From Mammaliicoccus sciuri (lineage in GTDB: Bacteria; Bacillota; Bacilli; Staphylococcales; Staphylococcaceae): a stretch of DNA of 64,000 nt. This document shows positions 9,699 through 19,463 of this stretch, in pieces (positions within the stretch are counted from its first letter, which is position 1; every line of letters starts with the position of its first letter). The stretch covers positions 248,001 to 312,000 of the forward strand of contig NZ_CP094824.1 of assembly GCF_025561425.1 (NCBI RefSeq), given 5' to 3'. Under the pieces are notes generated by a model. The model saw only the letters and a program-made list of their open reading frames with translations, was not told the origin of the DNA and did no database searches. The position numbers were made by a program, and so were the translations under genes.

Positions 9699-12219
9699 CA
9701 TCACATATTCAATTAAAGAGGCGAGTCGTGTCATAACACCACTTTCTCCTATTAATATATTTGCAGCGAGGCATCCTTGGGCGGGTATAGAAGATCGTAC
9801 TTTTGAAGATGTCGCGAGATGGTTTCAAAAGGTATAGAATGTCGATTTGTATCCGAACAAAAGTTTATTATTTGCTGCAATTGAAAATGGAGAAATTAAA
9901 CAGGAATATATAGAAGAACGATTATCAGTATGGCTATCGAACAATAATACGCCATTAAATAAAGATATGTTAAGAGAATATGCTGAAAGTATATTGTTTA
10001 ATAGAAATAACAAGATAAACCTTACTGAACAAGAACTACAACAATTAAGAAAATCAATAGAAAATGTTTCACTAAATAAACAGCAAGATGATGACGTTAT
10101 ATTAAGTACGCGTATAGAACAATATTCTGGACAGGCGTATTTAGATAAGTTGAATGCACAAATGATTAAGTGGAGTAAATTATATCTTGATGATAATCAA
10201 TCAGGATGGGCAATCCATAAAGATGGTAAAGGATTCTTTAAAAATTGGAAGAGGTTAGCTTATTTGGATCCCGCTTTATCGAAGGCAGAGAGACGTAAAA
10301 TAAAAATGTTACCCTCAACATCTATTGAAACAATAAAATGCTGTTTAGACAAATTGGGTATATCAGAAGCACAAGTACAATCATATCTTGAAATACACTT
10401 GTTAACTTTACCAGGGTGGGCAGGTATGATGCTTTGGAAAGACGAACGTTTAAACTTGCTGACGGATTATTTAGCCATAAGATTGGCTTTGGAATGGACA
10501 TTGATGAGTGAGCATGCTCAAGAACAACAACATACTGAACAAGACATTTCTCAAGTAGGATCTTGGTTTGAAAGTGGTATCTTAACGTTGGAAAATTGGT
10601 TCGCATTATCTCAAGGTGAACGAGAAGATTATATAGCATTTGCGCATCAATTTGATCGCATTACACAACATAAATTATTGCTAGAAGCTTGGGAAGATAC
10701 GTATGAAGCACAACTCCAAAGTGAAATTCAATCTCATATCCATCATGAAGATGATGAAGCACCTGTCGAGGCACAGCTCGCTTTTTGTATTGATACTCGT
10801 TCGGAACCTTTTAGAAGACAATTAGAAATGGAAGGTCCTTTCGAAACAATCGGTATCGCAGGCTTCTTTGGATTACCGATTGAAAAATGTGAACTCGGAC
10901 ATCAACATACACATAATGCTTTACCAGTAATGAATAAACCGCAACATAAGATTTATGAATACGAAGATGCACATCAATCCAATCATTACGTTGAAAAGAA
11001 AAAAAGTATTTCGTCAATATTTTATACATTTAAAAAAATGAAACAAAATGTATTACCAAGTCTATTGCTTCCAGAATTAACAGGTTCATGGCTAAGTTTA
11101 CAAACGATTGCGAGAAGCTTTATGCCTAAACGTACGGGAGATTTGGTCAATAGATTTAATAAAAATCTTATGAATAAACCGGAAACGAAACTTTCTATAG
11201 ATCATGCGCCGAATCGGTTTGGTGATTTACCTATTGGGTTTACGAAACAAGATCAGCTTACTTACGCACGAGAAGCATTGAAATTAATGGATTTAACGGA
11301 AGATTTTGCGCCGTTAGTGGTCATATGCGGACACGGTAGTCATAGTGCAAACAATCCTTATGCAGCTTCATTAGATTGTGGCGCGTGTGGTGGTTCAGCG
11401 AGTGGCTTTAATGCGAAAGTATTAGCGACTTTATGTAATTTGCCTGAAGTTAGAGAAGGTCTCAAAAGCAATCACATTATAATTCCGGAAGATACAGTAT
11501 TTGTTGCAGCCGAACATAGCACGACAACTGATCAATTAGAATGGCTATATGTGCCAGAACTTTCAAATCAGGCTGAGCGCGCTTTAGAAAAATTAAAACT
11601 AGCGTTACCTAAAGCTGGACATGAAGCAAATCGTTTAAGACTTGAAGATATTCCAGGTATGGAACATTCAAACGAACAATCCACAGCTAAAGCAGAACAG
11701 TTGGCAAGTGATTGGAGTGAAATCCGACCAGAATGGGGCTTAGCTAGAAATGCAACATTTGTTATTGGTAAGAGAACATTAACAGAGCAATCTCAATTAA
11801 ATGGTCGCGCATTCTTGCATAATTATGACTGGACGAAAGATCATAATGGTGAAATTTTAAATACGATTTTAAGTGGCCCGGCGACAGTTGCTCAATGGAT
11901 TAACTTACAATATTATGCTTCAACAGTTGCACCTTACTATTACGGAAGCGGCAATAAAATCACACAAACGGTGACGAGTGGCATTGGTGTTATGCAAGGA
12001 AACGGTAGTGATTTACTGACAGGTCTTCCTTGGCAATCAGTCATGAAAGCAGATGGAGAATATTATCATGCACCGATTCGATTATTAGTTGTGATACAAG
12101 CGCCGAATGATTACATTAGTAAACTACTTAAAGAAAATGCTGCGCTTAACACGAAAGTTAAGAATGACTGGTTATTGCTATCAAGTATAGATGAAAATGG
12201 TGAATGGCATAAATGGTAA
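9670..12219 (+). pseudogene. mpsB: MpsB/DabA (DUF2309) with in-frame stop at codon 56
   Basis: The intact frame would be an 849-residue DabA-type zinc protein, the cytosolic partner of MpsA in bicarbonate/CO2 accumulation. The beta-carbonic-anhydrase-like metal site is visible: CIDTRSE (Cys373, Asp375), HGSHS near 555 and a DCGACGG near 569-573. The ATG at 9670 has AAAGGAGG upstream and overlaps the mpsA end. At 9835-9837 a TAG interrupts the frame between FQKV and NVDLYPNK with no shift, so it is a substitution. Everything after the stop is well preserved, pointing to recent inactivation. Re-initiation at TTG 9847 or a later ATG is possible but would lose the N-terminus. Confidence 0.88.
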
Positions 12220-12270
12220 ATAAATGAGCAGGACAACTATTTATGTCTAGGACTCGAGAGGATGTATAAT

Positions 12271-12753
12271 ATGAATGATGAAAAAAATATACTCATACTA
12301 TCTGATTTAAATACACATCTAGAAAGACAACTTGTTGAATCTTTAAATTTCAACCCAAATCATGTGATGTCGATACAAAGCTTTCAGGCAGAAATTGCGC
12401 ATGCATATGGTGATGTGATGCGGTCTATTATTATCGCGATTTACGAATATGATATAGAGCATGTATATATCATTAGAAAGTCAAACGATAAACAAGTTAT
12501 CGCATTATCTGAAAATGTCAAAAGGCATACAGAAAAAATAAAAACACTCGATTACTTATTTGAAAATTGTAAGCCTGAGTTTAGTAGTGACAATATTCAT
12601 GAGTGGTTAAATGGTGAAAGTGATATTCATCAAAGTATTAAACAAAGCATTCATCAAGTTTCTAATCATCCACTTATTCCATCAGGTATTACAATAAACG
12701 GTATGACCATCAATCAAAACAATATTGAAACAATTGCTGAACATTTAACATAA
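12271..12753 (+). CDS. Beta-carbonic-anhydrase-like protein lacking zinc ligands
   Basis: A 160-residue protein between mpsB and mpsC. Its layout recalls beta-carbonic anhydrases: an ILILSDLNTH segment where the first Cys-x-Asp-x-Arg would lie, then DVMRSIIIAIYEYDIEHVYII resembling the DdviRSlii...lgvkeiiViHH segment. The expected zinc ligands are absent (IRKSND stands where HHTDC would be). I therefore call only a fold resemblance. The ATG at 12271 is preferred over 12262 because the GAGAGG ribosome binding site abuts 12262. Context in a bicarbonate operon supports a CO2-related or regulatory role; function is not established. Confidence 0.55.
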   Translation: MNDEKNILILSDLNTHLERQLVESLNFNPNHVMSIQSFQAEIAHAYGDVMRSIIIAIYEYDIEHVYIIRKSNDKQVIALSENVKRHTEKIKTLDYLFENCKPEFSSDNIHEWLNGESDIHQSIKQSIHQVSNHPLIPSGITINGMTINQNNIETIAEHLT

Positions 12754-12782
12754 AGCAAAATTAGCATTAAGGAGAGACAAAT

Positions 12783-13151
12783 ATGGAAATGACTAAAGGA
12801 GCATGTGAATCAAAAATTAGTAAAGCCATTACACAATGGGAAAAAGAATATCTAGGTAGAGGCTCTCTATCTGTTAAGACAGATATTTTAAGAGATATGA
12901 TTATTGTTGATTTACAAGGTGTCCTTACACCTGCAGAATATAGCGTATGTGAAACACAAGAAGGTTTACTGAGTATAAAACGTACGCGTTCAAAATTAGT
13001 AGAATCAGATATGGATCATTTATACCAAATGATATTTGATATTACCCAACAAGACGTCAAAAGTTTCCATACAGATTTAAGTTCACGAACAGGTGAACGT
13101 ATGATGATTTTTAAAATGCATCATAATATAGAAGAACTTTTTAATAAATAA
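12783..13151 (+). CDS. mpsC: MpsC (DUF2294 family)
   Basis: This 122-residue soluble protein matches the DUF2294/MpsC family by its GRGSLSVKTDILRDMIIV segment, followed by LQGVLTPAE. MpsC is the third product of the staphylococcal mpsABC membrane-potential/bicarbonate operon; its biochemical role is not established. It follows the carbonic-anhydrase-like gene by 29 bases with an AAGGAGAG ribosome binding site and is intact even though mpsA and mpsB are broken. No terminator is obvious after it. Confidence 0.8.
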   Translation: MEMTKGACESKISKAITQWEKEYLGRGSLSVKTDILRDMIIVDLQGVLTPAEYSVCETQEGLLSIKRTRSKLVESDMDHLYQMIFDITQQDVKSFHTDLSSRTGERMMIFKMHHNIEELFNK

Positions 13152-13221
13152 TTGGAAAATATCCATAATGAAAACCTTTTAAAAATGAAATAGCAAAGAA
13201 TAATGATAATTTTAATAAAAG

Positions 13222-13249
13222 TTAATTAAAAATTTACATTAGCTTAACA
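13222..13249 (+). promoter_or_regulatory. PhoP-box-like direct repeats upstream of nptA
   Basis: TTAATT (13222), TTTACA (13233) and TTAACA (13244) recur every 11 bases, each separated by 5 bases. This is the spacing and consensus (TTWACA direct repeats) known for PhoP binding in Bacillus. It lies 50-80 bases before nptA, suggesting phosphate-starvation control. Confidence 0.6.
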
Positions 13250-13299
13250 ATTATAGTTTATTATTCACAATGGTTACAATAACTTTAAAGAGGTGTGTT

Positions 13300-14952
13300 A
13301 TGGAACTCTCGGCATTACAAATGATTTTTACATTCATCGGTGGATTAGGTATCTTCCTTTACGGGATTAAACAAATGGGCGATGGCTTACAAGCAGCAGC
13401 AGGCGACAGATTAAGAGGTATATTAAATAGATTTACAAGTAATCCGATTATGGGTGTACTTGCAGGTATGATCGTGACAATTTTAATACAAAGTAGTTCG
13501 GGAACAACGGTTATCACAATCGGACTCGTAAGTGCTGGATTTATGACGATGCGACAAGCAATAGGTGTTGTGATGGGTGCCAATATCGGTACGACGGTCA
13601 CAGCATTTATTATTGGGATTAACATTGGTGAATATGCTTTACCAATACTAGCATTAGGTGCATTTTTAATTTTCTTCATTCAAAAAAGAAAATTTAAAAA
13701 TATTGGTATGATTTTCTTTGGATTTGGATCACTATTCTATGGTCTAGAATTAATGAGTGGTGCAGTGAAACCACTTGCTAATTTAGAAGGCTTTAAACAA
13801 ATTATGTTAGATATGTCTTCTACTCCGATATTAGGTGTACTTGCAGGTACATTTTTGACGTTAATCGTGCAAAGTTCAAGTGCAACGATTGGTATTTTAC
13901 AAGGTTTCTATACCAATGATTTAGTTTCATTGCATGGTGCAATACCTATCTTATTAGGTGATAATATTGGAACGACGATTACAGCTGTATTAGCAAGTTT
14001 AGCAGGCTCTATCGCTGCTAAGCGTGTTGCAATGGCACATGTTATGTTTAATGTTATCGGTGCAGCAGTATTTCTATTAATATTACCATTCTACGAAATG
14101 ACGATGGAATGGATTCAACACGCTATGAATTTAAATCCAAAAATGGTTATAGCATTTGCACACGGAACGTTCAATGTTACAAATACACTTATACAGTTAC
14201 CATTCATCTTCGCTCTAGCTTGGATTGTAACGAAAATTATTCCTGGTGATGATGTAAATGAGAAGTATAAACCGAAATATCTTGATAATAATTTAATTAA
14301 TAGAGCGCCTAGTATTGCACTTCAAGAGGCTCAAGATGAAATTCAAAATATCGGTAAAATGACTGTTTCAATGTTGAATAATGTTGAAAACATTGATGAA
14401 AAAGCAATTAAAAAGCATAAAGATAAACACCTTGCAGTAGATAATATGTATGATAATGTACGTCAATATTTAAATAAATTATCTGAGAAGAAACTATCAG
14501 CTAAAGATGCTGAAAGGCTATCTGTTTTATATGATGTTAATAGAACAATATTGAAAGTATCTACATTAACAGAATCATACTTAGAAGAATTGCAGAAGAA
14601 ACAATCAGCTGATATTCAAATTTCATCAAAAGCAGAAGAAAGCATTGAACGATTATATGATCATGTAAAAATTTCATATGAAAAAACGTTTGAAGTATTT
14701 GATGTTTATGACAATTTGAAAAAAGACGAAGTTGTGAAACGAAGCCAAGATTCATATATACTAGAGCATGACTTACGTAAAAAACATATCAAGAGATTAA
14801 GCTCTGGAGAATGTTCACCAGAAGGTAGCCTTGTATATATCGACATGATATCAATCCTTGAAAGAATTGGTTACCACTCACGAAATATATCAGAATCCAT
14901 GATTAACCTCGGAGAGTATTCATACACACAAACAACTGAAGTGAAAATATAA
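13300..14952 (+). CDS. nptA: Na+/phosphate cotransporter, NptA family
   Basis: A 550-residue membrane transporter with the two inverted NaPi-II repeats marked by QSSSGTT (around residue 68) and QSSSATIG (around 193), each followed by a GxNIGTT motif, then a soluble PhoU-like helical domain from about residue 340. It imports inorganic phosphate coupled to sodium. The ATG at 13300 is preferred over 13270 because AAAGAGGTG lies just before it. PhoP-like boxes precede it and a strong terminator follows. The gene is monocistronic. Confidence 0.88.
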   Translation: MELSALQMIFTFIGGLGIFLYGIKQMGDGLQAAAGDRLRGILNRFTSNPIMGVLAGMIVTILIQSSSGTTVITIGLVSAGFMTMRQAIGVVMGANIGTTVTAFIIGINIGEYALPILALGAFLIFFIQKRKFKNIGMIFFGFGSLFYGLELMSGAVKPLANLEGFKQIMLDMSSTPILGVLAGTFLTLIVQSSSATIGILQGFYTNDLVSLHGAIPILLGDNIGTTITAVLASLAGSIAAKRVAMAHVMFNVIGAAVFLLILPFYEMTMEWIQHAMNLNPKMVIAFAHGTFNVTNTLIQLPFIFALAWIVTKIIPGDDVNEKYKPKYLDNNLINRAPSIALQEAQDEIQNIGKMTVSMLNNVENIDEKAIKKHKDKHLAVDNMYDNVRQYLNKLSEKKLSAKDAERLSVLYDVNRTILKVSTLTESYLEELQKKQSADIQISSKAEESIERLYDHVKISYEKTFEVFDVYDNLKKDEVVKRSQDSYILEHDLRKKHIKRLSSGECSPEGSLVYIDMISILERIGYHSRNISESMINLGEYSYTQTTEVKI

Positions 14953-14957
14953 ATAAG

Positions 14958-15007
14958 TACCACCTCATTTTGCTGATTTAATTAGGTAGAAATGAGGTGG
15001 TATTTTT
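14958..15007 (+). terminator. Terminator after nptA
   Basis: A 13-bp perfect stem (TACCACCTCATTT / AAATGAGGTGGTA) with a 19-base loop and TTTTT. It ends eight bases before another structured element. Confidence 0.88.
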
Positions 15008-15014
15008 ACAACCT

Positions 15015-15110
15015 GCGATTTTGTTTGTGCAAGCTTGCCTAGGGTATGGTTCGAGCCTGTAGTCTCTCACACATACTATTCCCTCAGGCGTCAGCACAGC
15101 ACAAAATCGC
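15015..15110. other. Long structured element, possible small RNA or palindromic repeat
   Basis: A 96-base segment closes on a perfect 10-bp inverted repeat (GCGATTTTGT at 15015, ACAAAATCGC at 15101). Nested inside are GTGC/GCAC and a bulged helix GCCTAGGG...CCCTCAGGC extended by TATGGT/ACTATT. Its GC content is above the surrounding DNA and no gene covers it. Strand and function are unknown; I do not match it to a named RNA family. Confidence 0.5.
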
Positions 15111-15296
15111 TATAGTAATTAATAATAATTTAGAAAAATTTTTTATTTCATATAATTCAGTTGTTTTTCTATTTATCATACTGAAAATATTTTTAACTTA
15201 TGAAAATATATTCAGATGTAAAATATAAGTGTCTTTACAAGTGTTATTCGTTGGTGTTTATTGGTTTTTATTTTAACATAGTTATATAAACAAAAA

Positions 15297-15310
15297 TGTA
15301 AGCGATTGCT
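15297..15310 (+). promoter_or_regulatory. cre-like site before the sugar operon
   Basis: TGTAAGCGATTGCT agrees with the CcpA consensus at 12 of 14 positions and lies 46 bases before the first gene of a sugar catabolic operon, consistent with glucose repression. Confidence 0.6.
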
Positions 15311-15355
15311 TAATGTTATTAACTGTCGCATAAATACATAAAAGGGGTTGTACAT

Positions 15356-16432
15356 ATGAGTTTGAATGTAGGAATTATTGGTTGTGGTGGTATTGCGAAT
15401 GGTAAGCATTTACCGAGTTTACAAAAAATAAGCGAAGTGAACATTGTTGCTTTTTGTGATATTGATATTAATAAAGCACAAGCAGCAGCTAAGGAATATG
15501 GTACGGAGAATGCGAAAGTTTACGAAGATTACCAATCACTTTTAAAGGATGATGCTATTGATGTCATTCATGTATGTACACCGAACAGTTCTCATAAGGA
15601 ATTAACGGTTGCGTCATTAGATGCAGGTAAACATGTTATGTGTGAAAAACCTATGGCTAAGACAACAGAAGAAGCGCAAGAAATGATTGAAGCGGCTAAA
15701 CGTAATGGTAAGAAACTTACGATTGGTTATCAAAATAGATTTAGACCTGACAGTCAATATTTACATAAAGCGACAGAGCGTGGTGACTTAGGGGATATTT
15801 ATTTCGGAAAAGCACACGCTATTCGTCGTAGAGCAGTGCCGACTTGGGGTGTCTTCTTAGACGAAGAACAACAAGGTGGTGGTCCTTTAATTGATATCGG
15901 GACACATGCACTCGATTTAACGTTATGGATGATGGATAATTATGAACCAGAATCAGTAATGGGTTCAACTTTCCATAAGTTAGGTAAGAAAGAAAATGCA
16001 GCTAATGCATGGGGACCATGGGATCCTGAAAAGTTCAAAGTAGAGGACTCAGCTTTCGGTTTTATTAAGATGAAAAATGGTACGACAATCATGCTTGAAT
16101 CAAGTTGGGCGTTAAACTCTTTAGAAGTAGATGAAGCAAAATGTTCATTATCTGGTACTGAAGGTGGTGCGGATATGAAAGATGGCTTAAGAATCCACGG
16201 AGAAAACTTTGGTTCTTTATATACAACGCAAGTAGAACTTGAGAATAAAGGCGTTGATTTTTATGAAGGTGAAAAAGTAGACGAAGCTGAAGTAGAGGCA
16301 CGTAGTTGGATTGACAGTATTCTTAATGATACAGAGCCTGTTGTGAAACCAGAACAAGCAATTGTGATTACACAAATATTAGAAGCACTTTATGAATCAG
16401 CTAAGACAGGTAAAGCAGTATATTTTGACTAA
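15356..16432 (+). CDS. Gfo/Idh/MocA-family NAD(P)-dependent sugar oxidoreductase
   Basis: A 358-residue oxidoreductase with an N-terminal Rossmann motif (GIIGCGGIA, residues 6-14), the CEKPMA signature near residue 98 containing the conserved lysine, and a C-terminal GFO_IDH_MocA alpha/beta domain with GGGPLIDIGTHALDL. These enzymes oxidise a sugar or inositol hydroxyl. It is the first gene of a four-gene operon with a ThuA-like protein, a second oxidoreductase and a TIM-barrel isomerase. Start supported by AAAGGGG. The actual sugar cannot be read. Confidence 0.85.
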   Translation: MSLNVGIIGCGGIANGKHLPSLQKISEVNIVAFCDIDINKAQAAAKEYGTENAKVYEDYQSLLKDDAIDVIHVCTPNSSHKELTVASLDAGKHVMCEKPMAKTTEEAQEMIEAAKRNGKKLTIGYQNRFRPDSQYLHKATERGDLGDIYFGKAHAIRRRAVPTWGVFLDEEQQGGGPLIDIGTHALDLTLWMMDNYEPESVMGSTFHKLGKKENAANAWGPWDPEKFKVEDSAFGFIKMKNGTTIMLESSWALNSLEVDEAKCSLSGTEGGADMKDGLRIHGENFGSLYTTQVELENKGVDFYEGEKVDEAEVEARSWIDSILNDTEPVVKPEQAIVITQILEALYESAKTGKAVYFD

Positions 16433-16447
16433 GAAGGAGTATTATTA

Positions 16448-17164
16448 ATGAACATAACAGTATGGAATGAATATAGACACGAAGTAGAAAGTGAAGTAAT
16501 TAAAGCAGTTTATCCTAATGGTATTCACAATGTTATTGCTGAATTTTTAGGAGAAGAACATGACGTTAAAACAGCAACATTAGATCAAGCAGAACACGGA
16601 TTAACGGATGAAGTATTAGCTGAGACTGATGTCTTCTTATGGTGGGGTCATAAAGCACATGATGAAGTGAAAGATGAAATCGTCGAAAAAGTAAAAGCAC
16701 GCGTACTAGATGGTATGGGTCTTATCGTGTTACATTCTGGACATTTCTCTAAAATATTCAAAAGTTTGATGGGTACGACATGTGATTTAAAATGGCGCGA
16801 AGCAGATGATAGAGAGCGACTTTGGGTAGTTGATCCAACGCATCCAATTACAGATGGGTTAGGGCAATATATTGAATTGGAAAAAGAAGAAATGTACGGC
16901 GAACACTTTGATATACCAGCACCAGATGAAACAATATTTATTAGTTGGTTTGAAGGTGGAGAAGTGTTTAGAAGTGGTGCAACATTTAAGCGCGGAAATG
17001 GAAAGATTTTTTATTTTAGACCGGGACACGAAAGTTACCCTACTTATTATAATGAAGAAATTCAACAAGTTATTAAAAATGCTGTTAAGTGGGCGAAAAA
17101 TGACCGCACACCTAAACATCAATATGGTAATGCACAACCTTTAGAAGAAATTAGTAAGAAATAA
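16448..17164 (+). CDS. ThuA-like protein
   Basis: A 238-residue class-I-glutamine-amidotransferase-like fold protein of the ThuA family (DVFLWWGH near residue 60, [15 protein letters not shown] near 92-106, then HPITDGL). In Rhizobium ThuA acts with the Gfo/Idh protein ThuB in trehalose or related disaccharide use, probably through 3-keto sugars. It starts 15 bases after the preceding oxidoreductase with AGAAGGAG and is followed 17 bases later by a second Gfo gene, so the ThuA/ThuB pairing is reproduced here. Confidence 0.75.
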   Translation: MNITVWNEYRHEVESEVIKAVYPNGIHNVIAEFLGEEHDVKTATLDQAEHGLTDEVLAETDVFLWWGHKAHDEVKDEIVEKVKARVLDGMGLIVLHSGHFSKIFKSLMGTTCDLKWREADDRERLWVVDPTHPITDGLGQYIELEKEEMYGEHFDIPAPDETIFISWFEGGEVFRSGATFKRGNGKIFYFRPGHESYPTYYNEEIQQVIKNAVKWAKNDRTPKHQYGNAQPLEEISKK

Positions 17165-17694
17165 AATAGGAGATTATATTTATGGATAAACTTAAACTAG
17201 GTGTTATAGGTGTCGGCGGTATCGCACAAAACAGACATATACCAGCTTTACAAAAATTAAATCACTTAGTTGAAATTCTTGGTGTGCAAGATGTTAATCA
17301 AGAACTCGCTAAAAAAGTATCATCACAATTTCAAATTCCAAATGTCTTTTCTGAATATGAGGAGATGTTTAATAGTGTAGATGCGGTCGTCATATGTACA
17401 CCAAATAAATTTCATGCAGAAATAACAGTTGCAGCGTTAAATGCAGGTGTACATGTATTTTGTGAGAAACCAATGGCTATGAATCGAGAAGAATGTGATG
17501 CAATGATTGAAGCGGCAAATCAATCCGGTAAAGTGCTCGCAATAGGCTATCATTACCGCTTTACAGACGCTGCAATAACAGCTCGTCGTGCAATTGATGA
17601 AGGTGTTGTAGGTGATGCGCTTGTAACGAGAGTACAAGCATTGCGTCGAAGAAAAGTGCCAGGTGGTAGTGCCCCCCCAAAGTTAGAGTTTCCA

Positions 17695-18558
17695 TTATGC
17701 TATTAATTGGCTGGATTGAGTTCGGTATTGTACTGGACTTCGTCCAGCCAATTTTAATTTCAAACGTTCATTGTTATACCAATAGATGTAATCCTCAATT
17801 CTTCTTTTTAATGTTTCATAGTTAACAAGTTCTTCTCCATGATACATTTCCTGCTTCATGATGCCAAAGAAATTCTCCATAGAAGCATTATCCGCACACG
17901 TCGCTTTACGTGACATACTTTGATAAATCCTTTGTTCCGATAATCTTCTAATCCATGCATTATGCTGATAATGCCAACCTTGATCAGAATGTATCGTCGT
18001 ACGATATGGTGCTTCATGCTTAATGATTGTAACTGCTTTATCCAATGATTGAAGTACTAAGTCTAATGTTGGTCTTCTGGATATACCATAAGAAATGATT
18101 TCCCCATTGTATAAATCCATAATAGGGCTGAGATATAATTTTTGTTCTTCAGCACATTTAAATTCAGTGATATCTGTCACTAATTTTTGAAGTCGAATAG
18201 ATGTATGGAATCTACGATTCAAGCGATTTTCAGCCACTTTACCAACTGTACCTTTGTATGATTGATAGCGTGATTTACGTGTGAATTTTTGACATTTTAA
18301 TCCTAGTTCTCGCATAATTCGTTGTACTTTCTTATGGTTAATGAGATAACCTTGATTTCTCAAAGCTAAATATATACGACGATAGCCGTATTTACCGTTG
18401 TGTTTTTGAAAAAGTTCAATGATCTTTTTCTTCCAACCTTTATCTAAATCTTCCTTTTGTAATTGTTTGGCATGGTAATGATAGGTTGCTTCTGGTATAC
18501 CAACCTTTACTAAGATATCTTTTAATTTGAATCCTTCTTCTTTGAGTTCGAATGCCAC
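17695..18558 (-). CDS. IS3-family transposase OrfB
   Basis: A 287-residue DDE transposase with HTH_21 (KYGYRRIY) and catalytic residues in TDITEF, HSDQGWHYQ and MENFFG. It appears intact. It overlaps orfA by 37 bp; in this element orfB has its own ATG in the overlap, but fusion by frameshifting is also possible. Confidence 0.88.
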   Translation of the reverse strand: MAFELKEEGFKLKDILVKVGIPEATYHYHAKQLQKEDLDKGWKKKIIELFQKHNGKYGYRRIYLALRNQGYLINHKKVQRIMRELGLKCQKFTRKSRYQSYKGTVGKVAENRLNRRFHTSIRLQKLVTDITEFKCAEEQKLYLSPIMDLYNGEIISYGISRRPTLDLVLQSLDKAVTIIKHEAPYRTTIHSDQGWHYQHNAWIRRLSEQRIYQSMSRKATCADNASMENFFGIMKQEMYHGEELVNYETLKRRIEDYIYWYNNERLKLKLAGRSPVQYRTQSSQLIA

Positions 18559-19073
18559 TGCTGCTTGTGCTTTTCTAGAAAGGCACTCGGATTCTCTCGA
18601 AAAGCGTTCAACTTTTTTAAATAAGCATTCTCTAATCGAAGATTTTCATTTTCTAGCTCTAACTCTTTTTCTCGTGATAGGTTTTGATTAGATTTCTTCT
18701 GTTTCTTCTTTTTCATGGGAGGTCGTCCTTTCGGCTTTTCGAGTCCTTCCACACCTTCTTTGTCATATATCTTTTTCCATCGCACAATAATAGATGGGGT
18801 ATTTAGGCCAAATTTAATCGCTGTATCTTGGAAGGAATCGCCTGTTCTTTTCATATAGTTTAATACATTTATTTTGAATGTAACAGAATAAACTGTCTTT
18901 TTCTGTTTCTTTTTAATGCCATCTACACCGAATGATTGAAAGGCTTTTACCCATGTTCGTATAATAATTTTATCAGGTATATTATATTTTTTAGCTAATT
19001 TTCGATAACCATAATGGCCATCTAGATAATCTCTTACAACTTTCAACTTAAATTCATCACTATATTTTGTCAT
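18522..19073 (-). CDS. IS3-family transposase OrfA
   Basis: A 183-residue DNA-binding OrfA with two helix-turn-helix segments (residues 1-110) and a lysine-rich, leucine-zipper-like tail. Its length equals that of orfA in the 6.8-kb element, but the sequences are only distantly similar, so the two ISs are different species of one group. Confidence 0.87.
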   Translation of the reverse strand: MTKYSDEFKLKVVRDYLDGHYGYRKLAKKYNIPDKIIIRTWVKAFQSFGVDGIKKKQKKTVYSVTFKINVLNYMKRTGDSFQDTAIKFGLNTPSIIVRWKKIYDKEGVEGLEKPKGRPPMKKKKQKKSNQNLSREKELELENENLRLENAYLKKLNAFRENPSAFLEKHKQQWHSNSKKKDSN

Positions 19074-19463
19074 ATTAAAACACCCCCTAAAGTTAGTTTT
19101 TTTACTCTAACTTTAGGGGTGCAGTACCGTTCAACGATGCAGTTTGAATGCTCATGGTCTGCAAATATTAAAGAAGATAAAATTCCCTTAAGTATGTCTG
19201 GTGTAGATGGTGGCATTAACCTTTATCCATTTGAAATATATCAACCTCGATTTGGTACATTTTTCAACGAACAAGCATATGCTGAACATAATGAAAATAT
19301 TGCTGCAGAACGTCAGACATTAAACTTTGTGAACAGTTGTTTAGGACTAGAGTCGTTAGTCGTGAAACCTGAAGAAGCTAGACGCGTGAGTGCATTAATA
19401 GATGCAATTTATGAAAGTAGTGAACAAGGTACGAGTGTTAAATTAAAATAAGGGGTGTTACAT

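Larger units (their letters stand above)
17670..19123 (-). mobile_element. IS3-family (IS150-group) element, distinct from copies 1 and 2
   Basis: A 1454-bp element bounded by TGCCCCCCCAAAGTTAGAG and the inverted TGCACCCCTAAAGTTAGAG. It carries complete orfA and orfB on the minus strand. There is no convincing target duplication and the host gene lacks about 250 bp at the insertion point. Confidence 0.85.
17182..19451 (+). pseudogene. Second Gfo/Idh/MocA oxidoreductase, split by an IS and internally deleted
   Basis: The 5' part (17182-17669) encodes the Rossmann domain with GVIGVGGIA and CEKPMAM and stops at RRRKVPGG. The 3' part (about 19124-19451) resumes at STMQFECSWSAN and ends normally. 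Aligned by eye with the intact paralogue at 15356, roughly 80-85 residues, including the GGG-DxGxH active-site segment, are missing between the pieces. The gap is filled by an IS3 element. The loss means the insertion was coupled to a deletion. Downstream isomerase expression may be reduced by polarity. Confidence 0.85.

Noticed and set aside
15046-15228. Small 60-residue ORF after nptA
   Set aside because: It lies in the structured element and AT-rich DNA, lacks a ribosome binding site and shows no protein-like composition.
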